The notes beneath the pieces are model-generated. The model was not told the DNA's origin, ran no database searches, and was given only the letters and a program-made list of their open reading frames with translations. This document shows, one piece after another, positions 1 through 5,159 of a stretch of 5,159 bases of DNA. The translations under genes and the position numbers were made by a program. Position 1 is the first letter of the stretch; each line of letters begins with the position of its first letter. Source of the DNA: Betaproteobacteria bacterium (lineage in GTDB: Bacteria > Pseudomonadota > Gammaproteobacteria > Burkholderiales > SG8-41); assembly GCA_028292065.1 (NCBI GenBank), contig JAQGNC010000045.1, forward strand, positions 1 to 5,159, in the 5' to 3' direction.

Positions 1-49
1 AAATAAACAAAATACGAAACTCAATTTAATTCTTGAGCTCTTACAATCT
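1..49. other. AT-rich intergenic tail at left edge
   Basis: This stretch contains no supportable gene. It is strikingly AT-rich compared with the rest of the window. It lies beyond the terminator of the sugE operon, so it is probably the start of the next intergenic region, or a contig edge. A TACAAT hexamer at 42-47 on the plus strand resembles a -10 box but has no convincing -35 box at the right distance. I do not call a promoter. Confidence 0.5.
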
Positions 50-85
50 AAATAAAAACAAAGTAGTGCCGGCAGCAGCGCCGGC
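50..85 (-). terminator. Probable intrinsic terminator after sugE
   Basis: Read on the minus strand just after the sugE stop codon, two GCCGGC arms (80-85 and 68-73) can form a 6-bp all-GC stem with a 6-nt loop. A T-rich tract, TTTGTTTTTATTT (62 down to 50), follows about 5 nt later. This is the layout of a Rho-independent terminator. The gap before the T-tract and the interruptions in it make the terminator imperfect. It would close the transcription unit that ends with sugE. Confidence 0.62.
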
Positions 86-97
86 TGGAATGAACCG

Positions 98-418
98 TCA
101 GCCCGGGGTGGCCATTTTCAGACCGACGATCCCTGCAACGATAAGCGCGAGGCTCAGTAGCCGGCCTGCATTCGCGGGCTCGCCGAGCAGCACGATCCCG
201 AGTATCGCGGTACCGACAGCGCCGACGCCGACCCAGACGGCATAGGCGGTGCCGATCGGAAGTGATTTCATCGCGATGCCTAACAGGACGACGCTGATCG
301 CCATTGCGAGCACCGTGGCGACAGTGGGCCACAGGCGTGTGAAGCCTTCCGTGTACTTGAGTCCGATCGCCCACCCGATTTCAAACAACCCGGCAAGCAC
401 GAGAATGAACCAGTTCAT
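98..418 (-). CDS. sugE: SugE/Gdx-type small multidrug resistance (SMR) exporter
   Basis: This is a 106-residue inner-membrane protein with four hydrophobic helices, the normal SMR length. It closely resembles E. coli SugE (Gdx), which exports guanidinium in exchange for protons as an antiparallel dimer. Visible support includes the opening [20 protein letters not shown] and the essential membrane glutamate E13. G10, W16 and S42 match positions described in the Gdx guanidinium site. The motif [14 protein letters not shown] (56-69) and the helix-4 segment GIVGLK (96-101) are also present. I chose the ATG at 418 because an AAAGG Shine-Dalgarno sequence lies 7 nt upstream and the protein then begins exactly like SugE; the longer open frame to 604 only overlaps the RidA-like gene. 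The gene sits 56 bp after the RidA-like gene on the same strand and is probably cotranscribed with it. No guanidine riboswitch fits in that gap. Assignment to the Gdx rather than the drug-exporting EmrE branch is likely but made by eye. Confidence 0.93.
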   Translation of the reverse strand: MNWFILVLAGLFEIGWAIGLKYTEGFTRLWPTVATVLAMAISVVLLGIAMKSLPIGTAYAVWVGVGAVGTAILGIVLLGEPANAGRLLSLALIVAGIVGLKMATPG

Positions 419-425
419 GTCGATA

Positions 426-430
426 CCTTT
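426..430 (-). promoter_or_regulatory. Ribosome binding site deciding the sugE start
   Basis: AAAGG on the minus strand lies 7 nt before the ATG at 418. It supports the 106-residue start over the longer open frame, whose extra 62 residues do not look like SMR sequence. Confidence 0.65.
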
Positions 431-474
431 GCGATCTCGCGCTGCGGTGACAAATGAAGAGGGTGCGACGCTGG

Positions 475-1782
475 TCAGGCTGTCGGCGCATACACCCAGA
501 GATCGAGCTGCACGGTGCAGCCAAGCATGAGCAAAGGCCCCGGTACCTGCACCGCGGAGAACGGGAGCGATTGCCCCGGCAGGCGCTGCTGCCAGACCTT
601 GCACGCGGGGTAGAACTCGTTCAGGTCGGTGTGGAATTGCTGGATGCGCACCACGTTGCGGAGCGATGTCCCGGCAGCTTCACAGGTTTTCTCGGCGGCA
701 TCGAGCATGAAAGACATCTGCGCTTCGATGCCGCTGCCAAAATAGGGCTGGCGCGGGTCGACGCGTGCGCCCGGTACGAGGCCGTCACGATCGGCTGCGA
801 TCATGCCTGAGAAGAGCAGCAGGTCGCCCGCGCGAACCGCGACGGGCATGCCGGTGCACGCGGGCGTGACGCCGCCCGGCGTTATCGATTCTCCGCGCGT
901 CGTGCCGCCATCCCTCAAGGCGATCAGGTTGATCTCGCACCGGGCGTCGGCGATCGCGAAGCCGGGATTCAGGGTCGGCACGAAAGTCACGGCGGGCGGC
1001 CGCTCGCCGAAATGCTTGCGCCAGATCTGGTTGAACGCGGGGACGTCGTTGATGTCCGCGAGGTAGACCTGCGCTTTCACGACGTTCGACAACGACGAGC
1101 CTGCGCCTTTGAGCGCCGGCACGAGCTTGTTGCGGATGATGTAGTCGGCTTCGAGCTGTATGCGGTTGCCTTTCCACAGGTGCCCGGCCGGCACCTGCGC
1201 CTCCGGTGCGATGCCGCCGAGATCGCCGGGCTTCCACGCGGCGAGAAATCCGGCGACGAAAACGAAGTCGCCGACCGTGACCACGGGTATGAATGACGAC
1301 GTCGACGGCAGATCCAGACCGTCCGGGACCAGCGCCTTCGCCGGCGGGCTGCGCCGCGGGTCGATCGCGATCACGTCCATCTGCATGCCGGCCTCGGGCA
1401 GCAGGAGCGCGGGCTCGAGTATGGAGGTGCTCGGCGCGATGTAACTGCCGCAGTATTCACGCCGCGCCTGGTGAAGAAACGGTACCGCGCGCCAGTCGGG
1501 GTAGTACTGATCGGTTCTCACCACGTTGGAAAAGTCCGCGCCGGCGGCGTGCAGCACCTCGTGCGCGCGTGCGTACATGCGGGCGGCCTCGCGATAGGCC
1601 CTGGGTTCTCCCCTGAGGTCGCCTGCGCCGGCGACGTCGAGCGCGAAGCCCCGCTCGAAATCCGCGGCCATGACGCCCGACGCGAATATCCATCCGCCGG
1701 CGCGTATGCCGCGCGCGTAAGGCACACGCCCGCTGCCGAGCGTCACGGGCAACAATGTTTCGGTCTGACTGCGGCTATTCAT
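475..1782 (-). CDS. Triple-domain RidA (YjgF/YER057c/UK114) family protein
   Basis: This is a 435-residue soluble protein made of three RidA-like domains in a row, at about residues 18-141, 160-289 and 305-432. Each shows the family pattern: an early strand ([24 protein letters not shown]), a helix, then a conserved strand: [12 protein letters not shown] (85-96), [12 protein letters not shown] (232-243) and [12 protein letters not shown] (375-386). A closing hydrophobic strand follows (MDVIAI, INLIAL, LDLWVY). Ordinary RidA is about 130 residues, works as a trimer, and hydrolyses reactive enamines/imines such as 2-aminoacrylate. By eye, the arginine that binds the substrate carboxylate in E. 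coli RidA (R105) is replaced in all three domains, so classic RidA chemistry is doubtful. The chain might fold as a one-polypeptide pseudo-trimer (inference). There is no signal peptide, so it is probably cytoplasmic. The ATG at 1782 has only a weak GGA 9 nt upstream. It lies 59 bp-scale downstream of the Bug receptor gene and 56 bp before sugE, consistent with one operon. The substrate is unknown. Confidence 0.86.
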   Translation of the reverse strand: MNSRSQTETLLPVTLGSGRVPYARGIRAGGWIFASGVMAADFERGFALDVAGAGDLRGEPRAYREAARMYARAHEVLHAAGADFSNVVRTDQYYPDWRAVPFLHQARREYCGSYIAPSTSILEPALLLPEAGMQMDVIAIDPRRSPPAKALVPDGLDLPSTSSFIPVVTVGDFVFVAGFLAAWKPGDLGGIAPEAQVPAGHLWKGNRIQLEADYIIRNKLVPALKGAGSSLSNVVKAQVYLADINDVPAFNQIWRKHFGERPPAVTFVPTLNPGFAIADARCEINLIALRDGGTTRGESITPGGVTPACTGMPVAVRAGDLLLFSGMIAADRDGLVPGARVDPRQPYFGSGIEAQMSFMLDAAEKTCEAAGTSLRNVVRIQQFHTDLNEFYPACKVWQQRLPGQSLPFSAVQVPGPLLMLGCTVQLDLWVYAPTA

Positions 1783-1807
1783 GTCTTATTGTCCATTGGC
1801 GAATAAC

Positions 1808-1825
1808 GGCGGCGGCTGCGCCGCC
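1808..1825 (-). other. GC-rich hairpin between receptor and RidA-like genes
   Basis: GGCGGCG and CGCCGCC arms form a 7-bp perfect stem with a 4-nt loop between the stop of the Bug receptor gene and the start of the RidA-like gene. No T-run follows on the minus strand, so it is not a standard intrinsic terminator. It might protect the upstream mRNA end or tune expression of the RidA-like gene, but in GC-rich DNA such hairpins also arise by chance. Confidence 0.35.
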
Positions 1826-1840
1826 TGTGCAACGCTGAAA

Positions 1841-2815
1841 CTATTGCGGAACGATTCCCGCCTGCCTGATCACGCTGGTCCACTTGTCGATCTGCGCGGG
1901 AATGAAGGACGCGAAGGCCTCCGGTGAGCTGCCGACCGGGTCCGCACCCTGACTCCTGAATTGCTCGCGCACGGCAGGCTCGCGCAGCGACTGCGCGATT
2001 CTAGTCTGCAGCAGGTTCACGATCTCCGCAGGCAGCTTCGCAGGACCGGAAAGTCCGAGCCACCCGCTCACGTCGAAGCCCGGCAGCCCGGACTCCGCCA
2101 CCGTCGGCAGGTTGGGCAGCATCGACGCGCGCTTGGCGGTGCTGACGGCGAGCGCACGAATGCGCCCGCTGCGGAGGTGGGGCAGGGCGGGCGTGATGTA
2201 CGGAAAGGCGACCGCGACTTCACCGCTCAAGATCGCCGTCATCTGCGCGCCGCCGCCTTTATATGGCACGTGAACGGTGTTCGCCTTGCCCTGCAGGTTG
2301 ATCAGCTCGCCGATGAGATGCGGCGTCGTGCCGGGCCCCGAGGACGCGAAGTTGATCTCGCCCGGGCGCGCCCGCGCGAGCGCGATCAGTTCCTTCACGG
2401 TGCGCACTGACATCGAAGGATGGACGGTCACGAGCAGGGCGTTGTCGGAGATCAGGGTAATCGGAGTGAAGTCGCGCACCGGATCGAACGGCAGCTTTTT
2501 GAACAGCCCCGGGTTCGTCACGAAATTCGTGCTCGTGCTGAGCAGGGTGTAACCGTCAGGGGCCGCTCGCGCGACCGCTTCGGCGCCGATATTACCGCTG
2601 GCGCCGGGGCGATTATCCATCACGACGGGTTGCCCGAGCTGCTCAGTCAGCTTTTGTCCGATGAGGCGCGCCAGAACGTCGGAGAAGCCACCCGCGGGGA
2701 ACGGCACGATGAAGCGCATCGGCTTCACCGGATAGCCTTGCGCGCTTGCCGCGGCGCCGGACAACAGCAGGACGCCGCATAGACAGGCGGTAGTACAGCG
2801 GAATACAGGAATCAT
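1841..2815 (-). CDS. Bug/TctC family tripartite tricarboxylate-type solute-binding receptor
   Basis: This is a 324-residue periplasmic receptor of the Bug (TctC) family, greatly expanded in Burkholderiales such as Bordetella and Cupriavidus. Members bind small carboxylates, amino acids, amides or aromatic acids. A Sec signal peptide covers about residues 1-25: arginine at 6, a hydrophobic core around CLCGVLLLSG, and an ASA|Q cleavage site. The mature protein shows family landmarks in order: FIVPFPAGGFSDVLAR (35-50), NRPGASGNIG (68-77), APDGYTLL (85-92), VPYKGGGAQM (183-192), LPTVAESGLPGFDVSGWLGL (236-255) and a C-terminal KWTSVIRQAGI. The ATG at 2815 has GGAG just upstream and begins the signal peptide directly; the open frame to 2974 adds an Arg-rich stretch over the DUF899 gene and is rejected. 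No TctA or TctB membrane genes are visible, as is common for orphan Bug receptors. It is followed by the RidA-like gene on the same strand. The ligand cannot be predicted from this sequence. Confidence 0.94.
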   Translation of the reverse strand: MIPVFRCTTACLCGVLLLSGAAASAQGYPVKPMRFIVPFPAGGFSDVLARLIGQKLTEQLGQPVVMDNRPGASGNIGAEAVARAAPDGYTLLSTSTNFVTNPGLFKKLPFDPVRDFTPITLISDNALLVTVHPSMSVRTVKELIALARARPGEINFASSGPGTTPHLIGELINLQGKANTVHVPYKGGGAQMTAILSGEVAVAFPYITPALPHLRSGRIRALAVSTAKRASMLPNLPTVAESGLPGFDVSGWLGLSGPAKLPAEIVNLLQTRIAQSLREPAVREQFRSQGADPVGSSPEAFASFIPAQIDKWTSVIRQAGIVPQ

Positions 2816-2819
2816 AGGG

Positions 2820-2823
2820 CTCC
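2820..2823 (-). promoter_or_regulatory. Ribosome binding site of the Bug receptor gene
   Basis: GGAG on the minus strand lies 4 nt before the ATG at 2815. The spacing is a little short, but together with the signal peptide that starts at this ATG it fixes the start codon. Confidence 0.55.
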
Positions 2824-2888
2824 GGTTGCTCGGGTCGATGTAGCGAAGCTCGCATACCGTACATAGGCTTTGCGCGGCTCGCAACCGG
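2822..2888. repeat. 8-bp inverted repeat spanning the DUF899-receptor gap
   Basis: CCGGTTGC at 2822-2829 and GCAACCGG at 2881-2888 are perfect reverse complements separated by 51 nt. Between them, 2840-2857 can form a smaller hairpin (GTA+GCGA against TCGC+TAC, with one bulged base). One arm touches the receptor gene's ribosome binding site, so pairing could in principle limit translation. The other explanation is chance in GC-rich DNA. I cannot tell whether it acts as an operator, a leader structure or nothing. Confidence 0.4.
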
Positions 2889-2900
2889 TATCGTCGTGGT

Positions 2901-3689
2901 TCAGCCTTGCGCTGCGCAGCACGAACCGGCCGCCGGCGCTGCCTTTGCCGCCGGCGCCGGCTCGTAGCGGTCATGGTGACGCACCCACTCCATGGTGTAG
3001 CTCAGATGGTCCTCGTCGCGGCCCTTGGGGGTCAGGTCCAGGAGGTTGTACGCCCCCATCATCACTTCGACGCCGCGACCAAAGGTCGAGTAGGTGTGAA
3101 AGACATCGCCCGCGTCGTCCTTGTAGAACACGCTGATCCCGGGCGCTTCCTCCTGCGGGAAAGGCTGCATCGCGTAGTTGTAGTAGACCTCGCCCCTGGC
3201 CTTTTCTTCCGGCGTGAAAGTGACGCCGAAATCGCGGTTGAAGTCGTTGGCAAACGAGGACACCCACTTGAACTGCCAGCCCATGCGGCTGCGAAAGCGT
3301 TCGATCTCGGCCAGCGGCGCGCGCGAGACGGCCAGCAGCGTGACGTCGCGCTGCGCCAGGTGGGCATTCGCGCCGTCGTTGTGGTCGGCCATATAGGAGC
3401 AGCTCTTGCAGCCTTGCTGCCACCCCGGCGCGAACATGAAGTGCTGCACCAGCAGTTGGCTGCGGCCTTCGAACAGCTCGGCGAGCGTGCGCCGGCCCTC
3501 GGGCGCGTCGAAGACGTAGTTCTTCCCGACGCGCTCCCACGGGAGCGCGCGGCGCTCGCGCGCGATCTCATCGCGCAGGCGCGTCAGTTCCTTCTCGCGC
3601 GCAAGCAGCGTCTTGCGCTCGGCAATCCATAGGTCCCTGGATACGACGGCGTGGTTCACAGTGCTCGCTTCGGCAATGGCGGTAGTCAT
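2901..3689 (-). CDS. DUF899 thioredoxin-like family protein
   Basis: This is a 262-residue soluble protein of the DUF899 family, whose fold resembles thioredoxin/AhpC. The biochemical role of the family is not established; a thiol-redox role is inferred from the fold. The N-terminal helical part (about 18-50) carries the charged run RKTLLAREKELTRLRDE, followed by LPWERVGKNYVFD (49-61). Then come the core strand LLVQHFMFAPGW (79-90) and a CKSC CxxC-type motif at 94-97 within GCKSCSYMADH. The family stretches FRSRMGW, SSFANDFNRDFGV and GISVFYKDDAGDVFHTYSTFGRG (split about 184-206) follow. The tail YEPAPAAKAAPAAGSCCAAQ is Ala/Pro-rich with a Cys pair at 257-258, a feature I have seen in this family. 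There is no signal peptide. The ATG at 3689 has a strong GAGGAG 5 nt upstream. It starts only 15 bp after the propeller gene's stop, so the two are very probably cotranscribed and perhaps translationally coupled. Confidence 0.93.
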   Translation of the reverse strand: MTTAIAEASTVNHAVVSRDLWIAERKTLLAREKELTRLRDEIARERRALPWERVGKNYVFDAPEGRRTLAELFEGRSQLLVQHFMFAPGWQQGCKSCSYMADHNDGANAHLAQRDVTLLAVSRAPLAEIERFRSRMGWQFKWVSSFANDFNRDFGVTFTPEEKARGEVYYNYAMQPFPQEEAPGISVFYKDDAGDVFHTYSTFGRGVEVMMGAYNLLDLTPKGRDEDHLSYTMEWVRHHDRYEPAPAAKAAPAAGSCCAAQG

Positions 3690-3694
3690 GTGTG

Positions 3695-3700
3695 CTCCTC
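3695..3700 (-). promoter_or_regulatory. Strong ribosome binding site of the DUF899 gene
   Basis: GAGGAG on the minus strand lies 5 nt before the ATG at 3689. It is the best Shine-Dalgarno match in the window and sits inside the 15-bp gap after the propeller gene, suggesting efficient re-initiation. Confidence 0.75.
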
Positions 3701-3704
3701 GTGA

Positions 3705-4385
3705 TCACGATTTCGTATGTTTCGGACGTCGCACGGCGCGGACCTTTCCGCTCGGTCCGCCGCCGGCGTAGAAGAGCTCTGCACCGTCGGACTCGAGCCC
3801 GCTGACGCCGCCGCCGCTCGGCATCGTCAGCCGCTCGAGCACCGCTCCGCTCGAAGGGTTGATCCGCCGGATCTCGCTCTCGTCCCCTTCCCAGGTCCCA
3901 TGCCACAGCTCGCCGTCGACCCAGGTCACGCCGGTGACGAAGCGGTCGGACTCGATGGTGCGCATGACCTTGCCGGTCGCGGGATCGATCCGGTGGATCT
4001 TGCGATCGCGGTACTGCCCCACCCACAGACTGCCCTCGGCCCAGGTGAGCCCCGAGTCGCTCCCGCTGCCCGGCGCAGGAATCGACGCGACCACGTCACC
4101 GGTGGCGGGATCGATCTTGTCGATGCGCGCTTCGGCGATCTGGTAGAGGTGCGTGCCGTCGAAGGCAGTGCCGGCGTCGCAGGCACAGTCCAGCGTGCGC
4201 GTGGGCTCGCCGCTCCCGGGATCGAAGGCAATCAGCTTCGCCCCGGTCGCGGCCCAGACGCGGCTGCCGTCGTGGGTGACGCCGTGTATGCGGTCGGCGC
4301 CGGCGAAGGGGCCGTATTCGCGCACGATCTCGGCGCCATGGATTGCGGGTGTTTCGGTCTTGCCTTTTTCTGTCTTGCGGTTCAT
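3705..4385 (-). CDS. YncE/Vgb-like beta-propeller repeat protein
   Basis: This is a 226-residue protein with a repeat of about 40 residues typical of YncE/Vgb/PQQ-like beta-propellers. The clearest copies are LIAFDPGSGEPTRTL (51-65), IDKIDPATGDVVASI (88-102), IHRIDPATGKVMRTI (130-144) and IRRINPSSGAVLERL (172-186). Strands such as LTWAEGSLWVGQY and VTWVDGELWHGTW lie between them. The pattern suggests four to five blades, short for a closed six- or seven-blade propeller. No signal peptide is visible: the N-terminus is charged (MNRKTEKGKTE), unlike many periplasmic YncE-type proteins. I see no catalytic motif, so a binding or scaffolding role, or a lyase-like role as in Vgb, remains open. The ATG at 4385 is supported by AAGGAA 7 nt upstream; the longer open frame to 4706 overlaps the regulator gene. 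It lies 46 bp after the regulator gene and 15 bp before the DUF899 gene. Confidence 0.82.
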   Translation of the reverse strand: MNRKTEKGKTETPAIHGAEIVREYGPFAGADRIHGVTHDGSRVWAATGAKLIAFDPGSGEPTRTLDCACDAGTAFDGTHLYQIAEARIDKIDPATGDVVASIPAPGSGSDSGLTWAEGSLWVGQYRDRKIHRIDPATGKVMRTIESDRFVTGVTWVDGELWHGTWEGDESEIRRINPSSGAVLERLTMPSGGGVSGLESDGAELFYAGGGPSGKVRAVRRPKHTKS

Positions 4386-4392
4386 CGCCTGG

Positions 4393-4398
4393 TTCCTT
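4393..4398 (-). promoter_or_regulatory. Ribosome binding site deciding the propeller gene start
   Basis: AAGGAA on the minus strand lies 7 nt before the ATG at 4385. It supports this start over the open frame that runs further upstream into the regulator gene. Confidence 0.68.
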
Positions 4399-4431
4399 GT
4401 GTCGCGCCTCGGATCGGGCCGCAAGACCATG

Positions 4432-5159
4432 CTACTCAGGCGGGAGCGCTGTGGGGAGTAACAAGATCGTCGTGAATCCGGTGAGCGGCGGCGACAGCCA
4501 GCGACGCGCGCGAGCGCGCCCGATCGAGCGCACCGTTCCGGCGGTCTCAAGCTCGACGAGCGCGCGCTGGACGGTGCGCTGGCTGGCGCCCAGCGCCAGC
4601 GCCGGGGCGGATGTCGACCATGCCGCACCGTCGGAGAGCAGCGCCACCAATGAGCCCTGATCGCCATCGATGGGCGGCACCAGAACGACGATGGCATGCC
4701 CACCATGCGCGCTGAGGACGAAGCCTCGCTCCGTGGCCTCGATGTTCGCGAGACCTTTGATAAGCGCGCGCAGGCGGCCGATCTCGACCCGCAGGCGCGC
4801 TCGATGCGTTTCGTCGGGGCGGCGGGTGTTGAATGCGCACGCGATCAAGGCGTGCCGATCGACATCGCCAGGCCAGCCTTCCCCGAGCGCGCGCGCCAGC
4901 GCGAACAGCACCGGCCGGCGCGCCAGCGGCAGCCACGCGGTGCCGGTGCGCAAGCCTCGACGGCAGGCATCGACGACCAGCGCGCCCGAGGCCAGGAGCG
5001 CTGCGACCTCGTCGAGGCGCAGTGCATGCTCAAAGCCTTCGATGAGGCGCCGGGCGGCAGGACGATCGAGCGCAGCCCGCGCCTCCGCCACCTCGGCCAC
5101 GAGCGCCGGCACGCGCGCGCGTCCGGCCGCTTCGTACGCGCTATCGAGCGCCTCTCGCG
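4432..5159 (-). CDS. Partial winged-helix transcriptional regulator (5' end off window)
   Basis: The frame stays open to the right edge, so the N-terminus is missing; 241 full codons are visible. Residue numbers here count from the GTG at 5112, which need not be the true start. The N-terminal visible part (up to about 60) is Ala/Leu/Arg-rich and helical, possibly TPR-like. Residues about 66-133 resemble an OmpR-type winged helix: a helix with HALIACAF, then RARLRVEIGRLRALIKGL as the recognition-helix region, and IEATERGFVLS as the wing. Residues about 152-208 look like a second winged helix: GSLVALLSDG, then LGASQRTVQRALVELETAG as the HTH, then a basic wing RSIGRARARRWL. The C-terminal tail is hydrophobic (GFTTILLLPTALPPE). 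Placed just upstream of the propeller and DUF899 genes, it may control them (inference). I recall similar uncharacterised winged-helix proteins in Burkholderia-type genomes but cannot name a characterised member. A non-regulatory role is possible. Confidence 0.72.
   Translation of the reverse strand, partial: REALDSAYEAAGRARVPALVAEVAEARAALDRPAARRLIEGFEHALRLDEVAALLASGALVVDACRRGLRTGTAWLPLARRPVLFALARALGEGWPGDVDRHALIACAFNTRRPDETHRARLRVEIGRLRALIKGLANIEATERGFVLSAHGGHAIVVLVPPIDGDQGSLVALLSDGAAWSTSAPALALGASQRTVQRALVELETAGTVRSIGRARARRWLSPPLTGFTTILLLPTALPPE

Noticed and set aside
19..47. Plus-strand promoter with TACAAT as -10 box
   Set aside because: The sequence about 17 bp upstream (ACTCAA) does not resemble a -35 box, and no plus-strand gene follows.
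1783..1840. Intrinsic terminator between the receptor and RidA-like genes
   Set aside because: The hairpin is strong, but no T-run follows it on the minus strand.
2849..2886. Weak minus-strand promoter (TTGCGA, 17-nt spacer, TACGGT) before the receptor gene
   Set aside because: The -10 hexamer matches the consensus at only three of six positions. A promoter here is plausible from the gap size but not supported enough to annotate.
2816..2974. N-terminal extension of the Bug receptor by 53 residues
   Set aside because: The extra residues are Arg-rich, overlap the DUF899 coding sequence, and would bury the signal peptide that begins at the ATG at 2815.
2907..3632. Long plus-strand open frame (241 codons) opposite the DUF899 gene
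   Set aside because: It is antisense to a strongly supported gene, has no recognisable family features, and arises from the codon bias of GC-rich DNA.
3717..4475. Long plus-strand open frame (252 codons) opposite the propeller gene
   Set aside because: It is a shadow of the propeller reading frame; the composition is biased and there is no convincing domain.
4386..4706. N-terminal extension of the propeller protein by 107 residues
   Set aside because: It overlaps the regulator gene in another frame, is low-complexity Arg/Ser-rich, and a good ribosome binding site precedes the ATG at 4385.

Overview
The window is a run of six genes, all read from the minus strand, in GC-rich DNA with very little space between genes. 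Only the first ~62 bases at the left edge are AT-rich. The gene types suggest a proteobacterium, most likely a betaproteobacterium of the order Burkholderiales: a stand-alone Bug/TctC-type solute receptor with no TctAB membrane partners, a SugE/Gdx small multidrug-resistance protein, a DUF899 thioredoxin-like protein, and a winged-helix regulator of a kind I associate with that group. This is inferred from protein flavour and base composition; no rRNA or other phylogenetic marker is present.

In transcription order (right to left) there are two apparent blocks. Block A starts beyond the right edge. It holds the C-terminal part of a regulator with two winged-helix-like segments (4432-5159), a short beta-propeller protein without a signal peptide (3705-4385), and a DUF899 thioredoxin-fold protein (2901-3689). 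The gaps here are 46 and 15 bp, and the propeller and DUF899 genes both have good Shine-Dalgarno sequences. An 85-bp gap that contains a perfect 8-bp inverted repeat follows.

Block B holds a secreted Bug/TctC solute-binding receptor (1841-2815), a protein made of three consecutive RidA (YjgF/UK114) domains (475-1782), and a SugE/Gdx guanidinium-type exporter (98-418). It ends in a probable intrinsic terminator (50-85). The gaps in this block are 59 and 56 bp.

A cautious reading of block B is that a periplasmic receptor captures a small carboxylate or amide-like compound, the RidA-like protein acts on it or on a reactive intermediate, and the exporter removes a small cationic or guanidinium-like by-product. 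Only co-orientation and spacing support this link. Block A looks like a regulator with a redox-related or stress-related gene pair. I see no rRNA, tRNA, CRISPR array, insertion sequence, phage gene or recognisable defence system. I do not think the window contains a clearly new system. The most unusual items are the triple-RidA protein, which lacks the catalytic arginine in all three domains by eye, and the regulator with two DNA-binding segments upstream of the propeller/DUF899 pair.
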